Assembly: GCA_964476375.1 (NCBI GenBank)
Contig: CAYYZW010000064.1
Location: 1 to 32,073, forward strand
Origin: SAT2750 sp964476375
Lineage (GTDB): Bacteria > Planctomycetota > Planctomycetia > Pirellulales > Pirellulaceae
DNA: 32,073 nucleotides
Reading direction: 5' to 3'
Shown here: positions 1-8,962 of the stretch, in pieces
How the letters are laid out: each line of letters starts with the position of its first letter
Numbering within the stretch: position 1 is the stretch's first letter
Program-made: the position numbers and the translations under genes
The notes under the pieces: generated by a model
Seen by the model: only the letters and a program-made list of their open reading frames with translations
Told to the model about the DNA's origin: nothing
The model's database searches: none

Positions 1-1
1 G

Positions 2-877
2 ATCGGCCGCCGAGCCAGGCTGCCGGTTCACGTCTCTCATTTCAAGTCGAGTGGTCGTGATAACTGGGGCCTGGTACGTGTGGCGGTGGACGTAATCACC
101 AGGGCCCGCGAAAAGGGGCAGCGGATCACTGCCGACCAGTATCCTTACCGGGCATCGAGTACATCGCTGGATGCTACGCTCCTCCCCTCCAGGATGCGCT
201 CGGGCGGCCGTACGGAGATGGTCAAGCGGCTGGATGATCCAGAAACCGGCAAGGCGATGGTTGACGCGATCCGAACCGCGCTGGAGAAGCGGGATGATGG
301 GGAGGCAGTGCGAATTGCTCGCTACAATCCGCGCAAGGACTGGGTGGGAAAAAGCGTGGCCCAGATTGCCGAGGAGGAAAAAAAGCCGCCGCTCGATATC
401 GCCCTGGAGATCATCCGTGGAGGCGGAGCGGCAATCGTGAATTTCAGCATGGACGAGGCGGATGTGCGTTTCGTGATGCGTGTGCCCTGGGTGGCCACCG
501 CATCGGACGGACGGGCCTACCTGCCCGGGCCTGATCGGCCCCATCCCCGGAGCTATGGGACCTTCCCCCGAAAGCTCGGTTACTACGCCATCAAGCAGGG
601 GAACCTGCCGCTGGCCCAGGCGGTCCGCAGTGCCAGTGGCCTGCCGGCCGATATCCTGGGGATGAAGGACCGGGGTTATATCCGGGTGGACCAGGTTGCC
701 GACGTGACTGTTTTTGACCCCCAGGAACTGACCGATGCTGCCAGCTTTGACGATCCACACCAGTACTCGCTGGGAGTTCGTTACGTTCTGGTCAACGGCC
801 GCCTGGCGGTTTACCGGGGGACAGCAACCGGTGCCCTGGCGGGCAGGGCGCTGAAAAAGAACTCGGTTCCACGGTAG
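2..877 (+). CDS. N-acyl-D-amino-acid deacylase (D-aminoacylase family amidohydrolase), 5'-truncated by window edge
   Basis: The open frame runs from base 2 without a stop, so the gene begins outside the window; the GTG at 80 is an internal valine and not the start. The first visible residues include HVSHFK, the metal-binding His region of D-aminoacylases, followed by SSGRDNWG and ADQYPY, also typical of the family. Further on, TASDGRAY carries the catalytic Asp and HPRSYGTFPRKLG is the C-terminal family signature. The protein ends with a small beta domain that carries V-VNGRLAVYRG. Members hydrolyse N-acyl-D-amino acids (or related N-blocked D-residues) to D-amino acid plus carboxylate, as zinc enzymes of the amidohydrolase superfamily. 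The N-terminal HxH metal site cannot be seen here. It converges on the M20 amidohydrolase with only 3 bp between stops. The family call is firm; the exact acyl or D-residue specificity cannot be read from the sequence. Confidence 0.92.
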   Translation: MGRRARLPVHVSHFKSSGRDNWGLVRVAVDVITRAREKGQRITADQYPYRASSTSLDATLLPSRMRSGGRTEMVKRLDDPETGKAMVDAIRTALEKRDDGEAVRIARYNPRKDWVGKSVAQIAEEEKKPPLDIALEIIRGGGAAIVNFSMDEADVRFVMRVPWVATASDGRAYLPGPDRPHPRSYGTFPRKLGYYAIKQGNLPLAQAVRSASGLPADILGMKDRGYIRVDQVADVTVFDPQELTDAASFDDPHQYSLGVRYVLVNGRLAVYRGTATGALAGRALKKNSVPR

Positions 878-880
878 GCG

Positions 881-2377
881 TTAACGGATCGACCGGGGTG
901 CTTTCTGGCCCTTGGGGATAAAGCTGAAGTACGTGCGATCTTTCATGCGGATCTTGAAATCCTCCTTTGCCGCAGCAATCTGCTGGGGGTCTTCCAGCAG
1001 ATCAATCGTTGTGATCGCCAGGACCTTGGAAGAATAGAGGATTCCTTTTTCGCCAATGCTGGATCCGATGGCAGCCACGTTCTGCCAGCTGTGACCGGGA
1101 CTCTTGGCCACCATGCAGCTGGTGCGGATACCCCCGGTCGGAATACGCCAGCTGATATCACCCACGTCGGTGGATCCCTTCGAGGGGGGTGGGTTTTCCA
1201 GTGTGCGATGAATCTCCTCGTCGATAGCGACCGGGAACTCGGTGCCGAACTGCTCAGTCAGCGGAGCCTGCAGCCGCCGCGCGAAGATCTTTTCCTCGTC
1301 GCTGAAGGTGGGAGCTCCGACCAGTCGCAGGTTCTTTTCCAGCAGCTGCGCCAGCGGCATGTTGGGAATGACCTCGTGGCAATCCGTATCCACCTGGATC
1401 CGCAGCGTGGTACGGGTCATCAAGGCGGCACCGCGGGCGATATCCTGCAGCCAGCGGTAATTGTATTCCACGTCCTTGTGGCTGTCGGCCCGGACGAAGT
1501 ACCAGACCGTGGCGGTGGGAGCAACCACGTTGGGGGCCCCGCCGCCATCGGTGATCACGTAGTGCAAGCGGGCATCTTCCTTGATGTGTTCCCGCATGAA
1601 ATTCGCACCCACGTTCATCAGTTCCACCGCATCCAGCGCACTGCGCCCGCTGTCAGGACTTGCCGAGGCGTGTGCTGGTGTCCCGGAAAATGTGAACTTG
1701 ACCGAGACCAGCGCCTTGCTGCTTCCCGCAAATGCCTCGTTCTTGGAACTGGGATGCCAGTGCAGGCAGATGTCGAGATCGTCAAACTGGCCATCGACTA
1801 CCATGTAGACCTTGCCGATAACCGTTTCCTCGGCGGGGGTTCCATAGAGCCGGATCGTACCTGGCAACTTGTGTTTTTTCATGGCTTCCTTGACCGCCAG
1901 GACCGCACCCAGGGCGCCCGTTCCCAGGCCACTATGACCACAGGCGTGGCCCGCGTCCCCCTCGGTGACGGCGATCCGCTGTGGAGCTACCTGCTGCGAC
2001 ATGCCGGGCAGGGCATCGTACTCGGCCAGGATCCCGATCACCGGTTTTCCCTTGCCGTAGCTGGCGACAAACGCCGTCGGCATACCGGAGATCCCCGTCT
2101 TGACCTGGAAGCCATTGGACGTGAGCTTCTCAACCAGCAGGGCACTGGACTGGCTTTCCTGGAGTCCCACCTCGGCGAAATTCCAGATCGACTTGTTGAC
2201 CTGCTTGAGCTCCTCTGCCCGCTTGTCGACGTTCTCAACTGCCGTCTGCTGGCTGGGCCTGAGCTGGGCATGGAGCCTGCATGCAGGGACCAGGTGGGCC
2301 AGCGGCAGTGCCAGGAAAGTACAAAGAGACAAACGGGCGAGGGACTGGTTCAACTGGTGCACGGTAGGAACTCCCAT
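881..2377 (-). CDS. Secreted M20-family amidohydrolase (AbgB-like)
   Basis: This 498-residue protein matches the length of the p-aminobenzoyl-glutamate hydrolase subunit B (AbgB)/M20D aminoacylase family. An N-terminal hydrophobic segment (LCTFLALPLAHLV) ending near CRLHAQ looks like a signal peptide, so it probably acts in the periplasm, unlike cytosolic E. coli AbgB. Visible motifs are GILAEYDALPG, AGHACGHS (metal ligands Cys/His), the PAEE motif that carries the catalytic Glu, and a C-terminal GHSWQ. The family hydrolyses amide bonds of N-acyl or N-aroyl amino acids and small peptides. The ATG at 2377 has no clear ribosome binding site; a GTG five codons in (2362) has GGGAG eight bases upstream and may be the true start, still leaving the signal peptide. 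It lies tail-to-tail with the D-aminoacylase, which fits a shared role in releasing amino acids from N-blocked substrates. Substrate is inference. Confidence 0.88.
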   Translation of the reverse strand: MGVPTVHQLNQSLARLSLCTFLALPLAHLVPACRLHAQLRPSQQTAVENVDKRAEELKQVNKSIWNFAEVGLQESQSSALLVEKLTSNGFQVKTGISGMPTAFVASYGKGKPVIGILAEYDALPGMSQQVAPQRIAVTEGDAGHACGHSGLGTGALGAVLAVKEAMKKHKLPGTIRLYGTPAEETVIGKVYMVVDGQFDDLDICLHWHPSSKNEAFAGSSKALVSVKFTFSGTPAHASASPDSGRSALDAVELMNVGANFMREHIKEDARLHYVITDGGGAPNVVAPTATVWYFVRADSHKDVEYNYRWLQDIARGAALMTRTTLRIQVDTDCHEVIPNMPLAQLLEKNLRLVGAPTFSDEEKIFARRLQAPLTEQFGTEFPVAIDEEIHRTLENPPPSKGSTDVGDISWRIPTGGIRTSCMVAKSPGHSWQNVAAIGSSIGEKGILYSSKVLAITTIDLLEDPQQIAAAKEDFKIRMKDRTYFSFIPKGQKAPRSIR

Positions 2378-2552
2378 TCAAAGTGAAAGAGCGGCTCTGG
2401 TTATTTCGAGACGGTTGATAGGCTATTCGACACGGCAGCCGACTGCAAACCTCCGAGCTTGCAGCTCTTTTTTCTGGCCGGCGCTTGCATCCCCGGCGAA
2501 AGGCCTTTCTACTCCGGTCATCACAACTTTGGATCCACCTGGAGAAATGGTC
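2378..2552. other. Divergent intergenic region (M20 gene / FG-GAP gene)
   Basis: These 175 bases must hold promoters for both divergent genes, but I could not identify convincing -35/-10 boxes or an operator. The open frame crossing it on the plus strand is not supported as coding because the FG-GAP signal peptide and ribosome binding site start at 2541-2553. Confidence 0.5.
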
Positions 2553-4007
2553 ATGAACAAGAAGTTGCTGGACGTCACGACCTGTCTGGTCGCCCTTGCC
2601 CTGCTGGCTGCAGTCCCTGGCATCCTGCCTGCCCAGCAAAAGCAGTTTACCGTGGTCAACAAGGATCTTGGCCTGGATGGGCTTTCCGGTGGCAGCGTGG
2701 CCTGGGTCGACTTTGACAACGATGGCTGGGTTGATCTCTACACCGGCCGCCTCTGGAAGAATAACGAGGGAAAGAAGTTCACGCTCGTGGAAGCTCCCCA
2801 GCTTGCTGGCTCGGGAGTCTGGGCCGATATCGAAAACGATGGGGAAGCTGACTTTATCCACTGGGGGGGGCTTGGCAAGCTGGTTCTTAACCAGGGGGAA
2901 AAAGGATTTGAGGATATCAGTGACAAGCTTCCCGACCTGCCGACGATGGTGAGCCTGGGCGCCAGCCTGGGAGACTTTGATGGGGACGGTTTTGTCGATA
3001 TCTATGTGGGGGGATACGAGGGTCCCGGTTATCTCACCGATGTGATGTACTTCAACAATGGAGACACGTCCTTTCGGGAGGCCTGGCGCACGCAGGGAAC
3101 AACGATGCCCGCTCGTGGCATCACCAGCGCCGATTATGACGAGGATGGGGACCTCGATATCTATGTCTCGAATTACCGACTGGTTGCCAACTCGCTTTGG
3201 CAGAATGACGGGGAGGGGAAATTCACGGACGTGGGAGGACCTTCTGGAACGGCGGGGGATGGTGGACTTGGTGCCTGGGGACATACGATCGGCTCGTCCT
3301 GGGGGGACATGGATAATGATGGTCGGATTGACCTGTTCGTCGGTAATTTTAGCCATAAGCCTGACTACCAGGATCGGCCCAAGTTTCTCAAGAACCTGGG
3401 ATCCACAGGTGGCTTCAAGTTCCAGGATATGACTGCCAGCGCGGGCCTCGCCTGGCAGGAATCGTTTGCCTCACCCGCGCTGGGGGATTACGACAACGAT
3501 GGCGACCTGGATCTTTTTTTTACGACCGTCTACGCGGTCGGAAGTTTCGGAATCCGGAACTACCCGGTGCTTTACCGGAACGAGGGAGGATGGCGATTTG
3601 TGAATGTCACCGCCGATGCCGGGGTTCCCAGCCTGGGCCCCACCTACCAGGCCGGCTGGGCAGATTTCGACAAGGATGGAGACCTGGACCTGGTTAGTGG
3701 TGGCCAGCTGATGCGAAATAACGAGGTTCGTCATGGTTGGGCCAGGGTTCGGCTGGAGGGGGGGCAGGGAATTGACCGCTGGGCGGTTGGTTCGCAGGTG
3801 CGTATCACGCTCGGCGAAAAAGTGGTTACCAGCCAGGTGGAGGCCGGGACAGGGCAGGGGAACCAGAATGACCGCACGCTCCATTTTGGGCTGGGGAAAC
3901 ACAAGGGTCCGATCAAGCTCCAGGTACACTGGGTCGATGGGGAGCAGCAGGAGGTCGATACAGAACCGGGAAAACTGGTTGTCATCAAGCGGGTGGAAGA
4001 GAAGTAA
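2553..4007 (+). CDS. Exported FG-GAP/VCBS repeat protein with C-terminal ASPIC/UnbV domain
   Basis: The open frame extends upstream to 2100, but the ATG at 2553 has GGAG eight bases before it and is followed directly by a signal peptide (MNKKLLDVTTCLVALALL.. to about Ala27), so I place the start there (484 residues). From about residue 53 to 380 there are seven Asp-rich calcium-loop repeats of the form DxDxDGxxD, for example DFDNDGWVDLY, DYDEDGDLDIY and DFDKDGDLDLV, as in FG-GAP/VCBS beta-propellers of the integrin alpha type. The last ~90 residues fit the ASPIC/UnbV domain (ITLGEKVV, then a Gly-rich turn, LHFGLGKH and VHWVDGEQQ). Such proteins are abundant in planctomycetes and are thought to act outside the cytoplasm in binding; no enzymatic activity is evident. 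The beta-helix gene follows 26 bp downstream and is probably co-transcribed. Confidence 0.9.
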   Translation: MNKKLLDVTTCLVALALLAAVPGILPAQQKQFTVVNKDLGLDGLSGGSVAWVDFDNDGWVDLYTGRLWKNNEGKKFTLVEAPQLAGSGVWADIENDGEADFIHWGGLGKLVLNQGEKGFEDISDKLPDLPTMVSLGASLGDFDGDGFVDIYVGGYEGPGYLTDVMYFNNGDTSFREAWRTQGTTMPARGITSADYDEDGDLDIYVSNYRLVANSLWQNDGEGKFTDVGGPSGTAGDGGLGAWGHTIGSSWGDMDNDGRIDLFVGNFSHKPDYQDRPKFLKNLGSTGGFKFQDMTASAGLAWQESFASPALGDYDNDGDLDLFFTTVYAVGSFGIRNYPVLYRNEGGWRFVNVTADAGVPSLGPTYQAGWADFDKDGDLDLVSGGQLMRNNEVRHGWARVRLEGGQGIDRWAVGSQVRITLGEKVVTSQVEAGTGQGNQNDRTLHFGLGKHKGPIKLQVHWVDGEQQEVDTEPGKLVVIKRVEEK

Positions 4008-4033
4008 GCCTGCTCCGAAGATGGGAGAAGACG

Positions 4034-5422
4034 ATGGGAAATGTTCACCATTTTGGTGCCGTCGGTGATGGGCAGGCCGATGATAGTACGGCCCTGGAAC
4101 ATGCCCTCGAGGCGGGTGATGGAATTCTCAAACTGGGCAAGGGGACCTACCGGATCACCCGCCCACTGGTGATCGACCTTACAAAGCAGGGTTACGGGGC
4201 AGTTCTGGGAGAGGGGGGGGCGTCGCGGATCGTGATGGAAGGGAGTGGTCCGGCCATCCGGATGATTGGAGACCACCAGGGTACCGCCCAGCCCAGCACG
4301 TACCAGGACCATACCTGGGAAAAAGAACGTTTTCCCACCATCCAGGATGTGGAGGTCCTTGGCCGGCATCCGGAGGCAGTGGGGATCGAACTGAGAAAGA
4401 CAACCAAGACCGTGATTTCCCGTGTCCTTGTCCGCGAGTGCCTGCATGGAATCCAGCTCGTCGAGCGGAATCGCGACTTCATTCTTTCGGACTCCCACCT
4501 CCTCCATAACCATGCCTACGGCCTCTTTTTTGACCGCTGCAACCTGCACCAGATCATCGTGCATGGAAACCACATCAGCTGGAACAAGAAGGCCGGGATC
4601 CGGACAACCGATGGCGACGTCCATAACCTGCAGATCACGGGCAATGACATCGAGTACAACAACCACCCCGGCGTGGATGAGTCGCCCGGGGGTGAGCCGA
4701 CAGGAGCGGAAATCTGGTTTGAAGCGACGGACGGGGTGATCAGTGAGGTGACCATTGCCAGCAACACGATCCAGGCGACGGTCCAGCCGGGTGGGGCAAA
4801 TATCCGGATCTGGGGAAGCCCGGATGCGGAGATGGAATCGAACCGGCTGATTGCCATCACCGGCAACGTGCTGGGAAGCCAGGAACGGGGGATCGAGCTT
4901 CGGCATGGCAAGCGGATCACGGTCAGCGGAAACACGATCTACGATTCCCGTGACCTGTCGATCCTCATGGAAGACTGCAGTGGCTTTGCCATCGGTGCCA
5001 ACACGTTTGTCTGGAGAAGTGATAACGATGCGCCGCTCCAGGATGGTCTCAAGTTTGTTCGTTGCCAGAGCGGAACGCTGACAGGCCTGCAGGCCGAGCA
5101 TCTTTGCTATGGAACCCAGCAGCGAGGAGGAGGGATCACGCTTGAACAGTGCCGGGATATCACGATCGGCCATTGCCAGGTCCTGGATCCGGAGATCCGG
5201 GGGATCGAGCTTGTGGATTGTGTTCGCTGCCGGGTCTCTTCCAACAGCATCGTGGATCGTCGCCAGCCACCACGGATGCTCGAGGCGGTTCGGCTGACCG
5301 GCAACGGCCGGGATAACCTGATCGACAACAACATGGTTGGTGGAGCCCGCCGGCGGGCAATCGAGGTGGCCGAGGGAGGGGCCGTGGTCCGTGATAATGT
5401 CGAGGTGCAGGGAGCGGACTGA
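4034..5422 (+). CDS. Right-handed parallel beta-helix protein (pectate-lyase-3-like N-terminus)
   Basis: The protein has 462 residues. The start ATG has GGGAG seven bases upstream. The N-terminus (VHHFGAVGDGQADDSTALEHAL) is the hallmark opening of pectate_lyase_3/glycosyl-hydrolase-28-like beta-helix proteins, followed by LKLGKGTYRITRPL and many short repeats rich in N and I/V, such as ITVSGNTIYDS, VSSNSIVDR and LIDNNMVGG, which form beta-helix coils. This fold is used by polysaccharide lyases, epimerases and glycosidases, but no specific catalytic set can be assigned. Oddly, I see no signal peptide or lipobox, although most of its relatives are exported. It follows an exported FG-GAP protein by 26 bp. 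A polysaccharide-active enzyme is the likeliest role (inference); a non-enzymatic scaffold is also possible. Confidence 0.85.
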   Translation: MGNVHHFGAVGDGQADDSTALEHALEAGDGILKLGKGTYRITRPLVIDLTKQGYGAVLGEGGASRIVMEGSGPAIRMIGDHQGTAQPSTYQDHTWEKERFPTIQDVEVLGRHPEAVGIELRKTTKTVISRVLVRECLHGIQLVERNRDFILSDSHLLHNHAYGLFFDRCNLHQIIVHGNHISWNKKAGIRTTDGDVHNLQITGNDIEYNNHPGVDESPGGEPTGAEIWFEATDGVISEVTIASNTIQATVQPGGANIRIWGSPDAEMESNRLIAITGNVLGSQERGIELRHGKRITVSGNTIYDSRDLSILMEDCSGFAIGANTFVWRSDNDAPLQDGLKFVRCQSGTLTGLQAEHLCYGTQQRGGGITLEQCRDITIGHCQVLDPEIRGIELVDCVRCRVSSNSIVDRRQPPRMLEAVRLTGNGRDNLIDNNMVGGARRRAIEVAEGGAVVRDNVEVQGAD

Positions 5423-5425
5423 CGA

Positions 5426-6589
5426 CTAGCCTGGTTGAGAATCAAGCCTCGGCAGCAGGTAGCAGACCAGGCTGCAGGCAATACAGGCAGCGGCAAAGAA
5501 CCAGAAAACCTGGTCAAGCATTTCCAGTTGCTGGAACCCGCGGATGATGATGGCAACCAGGATCGAGGCGATACCCCAGCTGAAGCCCATGGTCAGGGAT
5601 GTTGCCACGCGCTGGCCCTGGGGGAGTAGCTGCTGGGCATAGCTGATGAAGACAGGCATGGCAATTCCCAGCAGGACTCCGGCGCTGAAGCAGAGAATGA
5701 TCTTGCCGGTGTAGGAGGCAGGCCCGATCAACAGGACAGCCGGGGTTGCCAGTAAGGCGGGAAGCCAGAGCATCAGTTTTTCCCAGTCGGGCCGGGCAAA
5801 GATCGCACAGAAGATGGCGCCGCCACCGATCCCTGCCATGAAGGCGGACTGAACGAGTCCGACATCGCCTGGAGTGTAGCCATCGGACTTGAGCAGGTAA
5901 GCCAGGGAAAGCGGAATCCCCAGGGCTGGAATAATTCGCAGTACGCCCCCGGAAACCAGTTGTCCCATGACCCGGCCATGTCCCCTGAAAATATCTTTCA
6001 GCTTGAGCGGGTGTGCGGAGGATGAGCCGTTTAACGGGGGGGTCCGGGAGACACCCAGGCCGACAACCAGCATGGCCGGAAGTGCCCAGGCCAGGCTGAT
6101 GACCAGTGTCGTCATGTCCCCGTCAGTCACCAGCCGCCCGGCATAGTAGGGTCCGACTGCCTGGCCGAGATACCCGCAGAGTGCGAAGACCGCCATCGCC
6201 CGGCTGCGATTGCCCGGCAGCATCGATCCGGCAGTCACGGCCGCTTCCGGATGAAAGGCGGCAATTCCCAGGCCGGCCAGCAGGAGCAGCAGGCACATCA
6301 GCCAGGGATTCTGGACCCAGCCGATCAAGGAAAGGCAGAGAACGGCGATGATGGGACCAACCCAGATCACCCAGCGGCTACGGGTACGGTCGCCCAGGTA
6401 GGCAAACAGGACCTGGGCAAAGGAGTTGGCCATCGTCCAGCAGATATAGCCGAACATCAGGAACTCGCCCTCGTTCATGCCGACTGCCGAATCCATGTGG
6501 GGCCAGAGCGGGTTGAGCGTCGAGGCAATGGTGTCCACGATGAAATGGCCAAAGGCAAGCAGGGCCAGCAGTAACACCGGGCGTGACAT
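5426..6589 (-). CDS. MFS transporter, fosmidomycin-resistance (FSR)-like family
   Basis: This is an integral membrane protein of about 387 residues with around twelve hydrophobic segments and no long soluble loop, as expected for a major facilitator. The opening FGHFIVDTIASTLNPLWPHM and the GDRTRSRW loop after TM2 resemble FSR-type carriers. The frame opens at an ATG at 6607, but the ATG at 6589 has GGAAG seven bases upstream while the first has no ribosome binding site, so I prefer 6589. It is divergently transcribed from the mannonate-dehydratase-like gene across a 139-bp intergenic region, which suggests, but does not prove, uptake or efflux of a sugar acid. Its 3' end lies 3 bp from that of the beta-helix gene. 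The substrate is unknown; 'fosmidomycin resistance' is only a family name. Confidence 0.85.
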   Translation of the reverse strand: MSRPVLLLALLAFGHFIVDTIASTLNPLWPHMDSAVGMNEGEFLMFGYICWTMANSFAQVLFAYLGDRTRSRWVIWVGPIIAVLCLSLIGWVQNPWLMCLLLLLAGLGIAAFHPEAAVTAGSMLPGNRSRAMAVFALCGYLGQAVGPYYAGRLVTDGDMTTLVISLAWALPAMLVVGLGVSRTPPLNGSSSAHPLKLKDIFRGHGRVMGQLVSGGVLRIIPALGIPLSLAYLLKSDGYTPGDVGLVQSAFMAGIGGGAIFCAIFARPDWEKLMLWLPALLATPAVLLIGPASYTGKIILCFSAGVLLGIAMPVFISYAQQLLPQGQRVATSLTMGFSWGIASILVAIIIRGFQQLEMLDQVFWFFAAACIACSLVCYLLPRLDSQPG

Positions 6590-6728
6590 ACGAGTGCTTC
6601 CGTGCATCAGGGGGCGGGATATTCTGGTGGCTGCTGGTATGCAGTCGAGGCGGGGGCCATAATCGGGGCGACCGGATCAGCCGGGGTCTCCTGCAAACCC
6701 ATGGAATCATAACGGAGCATACAGGAAC

Positions 6729-7682
6729 ATGCGACTGGCTTCAGTGATCACCCCTTTCAATGACAGCAACCTTGCCCTGGCTGCCCAGGCCGGGGTGACG
6801 GATATCACGATTCGTTACCAGGGTCCCGAGCTGTCCGACTGGCTGCCAGCCATGGAGCAGGTGCAACGCCATGGTTTGAAGATCTGTACCGTCGAGGATG
6901 CTCTCCAGACGGAGGAGATCATCATGGGAACCGCGGGGCGGGACGAGGAAATTGAAGTGATCAAGCAGCTTCTCCAGATCATGAGTGAGCTAGAGATCCC
7001 GGTACTCTGTTACAACTTCATGGCCGGTACCGACTGGGTCCGTACCTCGGTCAATGAACCGGAGCGAGGGGGCGCCCGGGTTACCGGGTTTGATCTTGCG
7101 GCGGTCGACCAGGCGGTCTCTCTGGATGATGCGTCCCGCCAGCTGGAACACCGGGAGATATCCGCGGACCAGTTATGGGAGAACCTGGAGTACTTTCTCG
7201 CGGCGGTGATTCCCGAGGCGGAACGACAGGGAATTGCACTGGCGATGCACCCGGATGACCCTCCCCTGGATGTTTTCATGGGGCGCGCCCGGATCATGAA
7301 CAGCGTGGAGGGTTTTGAGCGGTTGGTCCAGATCGTTCCCAGTCCCAGTAACGGGATCTGTTTCTGCCAGGGGACATTTGCCGAGATTGGAGTCGATATT
7401 CCAGCAACGATCCGGCAGCTGGGACCCCACATCCGGTATGTCCACTGCCGGGATGTTCGCGGAGAGCGGGACTGTTTCGTCGAGACCTTTCATGACAACG
7501 GTCCCACCGACATGGTCGCCGCCATCCGGGCCTACAGGGAGATTGGCTTTGCCGGATCGATTCGTCCTGATCATGTGCCCCAGCTGGAGGGAGAGGATGA
7601 TGGGGAGCCAGGTTACACGATGCTGGGACGGCTTTTTGCCTATGGCTACCTGCGTGGTCTGATCCAGGCAGTGGAATCCTGA
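6729..7682 (+). CDS. Mannonate dehydratase-like TIM-barrel enzyme (UxuA family)
   Basis: UxuA dehydrates D-mannonate to 2-keto-3-deoxy-D-gluconate in glucuronate catabolism in the cytoplasm. Family signatures are present in order: YNFMAGTDWVRT (residues 95-106), RGGARVTGFD (113-122), MHPDDPP (173-179), a Cys-containing GICFCQGTF (209-217), YVHCRDV (237-243), DMVAAIRAY and RPDHVP (279-284). His174, Cys213, His239 and Asp281 fit the known His-Cys-His-Asp metal set of UxuA. At 317 residues it is shorter than typical UxuA (about 350-395), so one or more surface loops are missing and the substrate may differ. The ATG at 6729 has only a weak, poorly spaced ribosome binding site. The gene is divergent from an MFS transporter and convergent with an SGNH hydrolase. 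Family assignment is strong; true mannonate activity is less certain. Confidence 0.85.
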   Translation: MRLASVITPFNDSNLALAAQAGVTDITIRYQGPELSDWLPAMEQVQRHGLKICTVEDALQTEEIIMGTAGRDEEIEVIKQLLQIMSELEIPVLCYNFMAGTDWVRTSVNEPERGGARVTGFDLAAVDQAVSLDDASRQLEHREISADQLWENLEYFLAAVIPEAERQGIALAMHPDDPPLDVFMGRARIMNSVEGFERLVQIVPSPSNGICFCQGTFAEIGVDIPATIRQLGPHIRYVHCRDVRGERDCFVETFHDNGPTDMVAAIRAYREIGFAGSIRPDHVPQLEGEDDGEPGYTMLGRLFAYGYLRGLIQAVES

Positions 7683-7694
7683 ATTCGAAGCAGG

Positions 7695-8900
7695 TCACTC
7701 GCCGGATTTTCCCAGCAGTCCTTTGTGTCGGATGAACTCGACGACCCTGTCGGTGACCAGCACCAGCCCGGCCTGCTGGAAGTGGATTCCATCCGTCATA
7801 AAGACCTCGCCGGGCTTCTCCAGGTCGGCAAGATCGCGGGCCAGGTCCAGCACCAGGTGGTTTCCCTCACGGGCTACCTGGCGGGTGAGTTCGACGTAAT
7901 CATTGTGCCGCTTTTGGGCTGTCTGCTTGTCCGGAGCGAAGTTTCTTTCCACCAGGTAATCGGGGATTCCCCGCGTCGCGTAGGAGCTGGGTGCCGTGAC
8001 CAGGACAAGCGGGATTCCTGCCGCGTCACACTGCTGGCCGATCGCTTCCAGGTTGTTCTGGTAGGTGTCCGGTGGGACACGAACCTCCCCGATGGGCTCA
8101 TTGGTGTTCGAACCGGAGACCTGGTGGACCAGGTACTGGATTGCCTGCCAGAGGTGGCAGTTGTTATAGAACCGGCTGGCGAGGCTGTTTCGGCCGCTCC
8201 GTGCCGGGTCAATCGCCTTCTCCGCATCGGTGCTGCCGTAAGCCTGCCAGTGATCATTCCAGCCGTAATAGACAAACACCAGGTCCGGCTCGAAGCGGTC
8301 AAGGTACTTCTGGGACAGGACACGGCCCTGGTGGGAGGAGTAACCGGCGGCTGCCAGTATCATGCAGTCGACCGGTATGTCTCCTTGCTCGTTGAGTACC
8401 AGTTCCACGTACTGGTGAAATCCCTGCTCGGTGCAGGAATCACCCAGGAAGAGAATTCGCTTGCTTCCTTCCGGCTTGGGGACAACCGGTTCGGCGTCCT
8501 TGAAGCCAAGCGAGTTGACATCGGACTGGTCGGAGGGATAAATCCAGAACAGCTCCCTGTCAGGGACCAGGGTCACGAAGGTCTCAGGACGTGGATAACC
8601 GAACTCGATTCCTGACTGGTATCGAAACTGGGCCACTCGGAGCGATAGCTCGGGGACAATCAGCAGCAGGTTTGCCAGTGCCAGGACAAGGACCCATTTG
8701 TATGGCTTCCCCCGCCTGGCAAGCGTCCTGATGATCCAGCTGCTGACCGGGATGGCAAGCACAGCCAGGCCGGTCACCAGGACCCAGCGCGACCCTCCGG
8801 ATCGCCGGGAGAGCATGGCCAGTGCAAGCAGTGCCGTGCTTGCCAGGGAAAAGGCAGCCACGACTTGCACGAACTTGGGATCGCGACGTGGTTCTTCCAT
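7695..8900 (-). CDS. Membrane-anchored SGNH/GDSL hydrolase-like protein
   Basis: From the ATG at 8900 the protein has 401 residues; the open frame continues upstream to 9005 but those codons look non-coding. Three hydrophobic helices (about residues 10-30, 38-58 and 68-88) precede a soluble domain. That domain has SGNH blocks: GDSCTE (catalytic Ser155, residues 153-158), AAAGYSS (Gly186), YYGWND (Asn215) and a C-terminal DGIHF with Asp370 and His373. This set is complete for a serine hydrolase acting on ester or acetyl groups at the membrane. Whether it deacetylates polysaccharide or lipid cannot be told. It lies convergent with the UxuA-like gene (12 bp between stops) and divergent from an MFS transporter (about 60 bp), leaving little room for separate promoters. 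No good ribosome binding site is visible before the ATG. Confidence 0.83.
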   Translation of the reverse strand: MEEPRRDPKFVQVVAAFSLASTALLALAMLSRRSGGSRWVLVTGLAVLAIPVSSWIIRTLARRGKPYKWVLVLALANLLLIVPELSLRVAQFRYQSGIEFGYPRPETFVTLVPDRELFWIYPSDQSDVNSLGFKDAEPVVPKPEGSKRILFLGDSCTEQGFHQYVELVLNEQGDIPVDCMILAAAGYSSHQGRVLSQKYLDRFEPDLVFVYYGWNDHWQAYGSTDAEKAIDPARSGRNSLASRFYNNCHLWQAIQYLVHQVSGSNTNEPIGEVRVPPDTYQNNLEAIGQQCDAAGIPLVLVTAPSSYATRGIPDYLVERNFAPDKQTAQKRHNDYVELTRQVAREGNHLVLDLARDLADLEKPGEVFMTDGIHFQQAGLVLVTDRVVEFIRHKGLLGKSGE

Positions 8901-8962
8901 GGATTCTAACTTACACACTTTCAGAGCAAGCGTCTTTACGAGTTGCCTGTACCCGGAGCCAG

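Noticed and set aside
1091..2386. Long plus-strand open frame opposite the M20 gene
   Set aside because: Antisense shadow of a GC-rich gene; no recognisable domain, while the minus strand encodes a full M20 protein with signal peptide.
2100..2552. N-terminal extension of the FG-GAP protein to 2100
   Set aside because: It overlaps the start of the M20 gene, and a signal peptide plus well-spaced GGAG mark the start at 2553.
2865..2880. Homopolymer G run as a phase-variable site
   Set aside because: It is one short run inside an intact FG-GAP frame and similar G runs are common in this GC-rich DNA.
3731..5173. 480-codon minus-strand open frame opposite the FG-GAP and beta-helix genes
   Set aside because: It spans two real plus-strand genes and the gap between them, and its translation has no family features.
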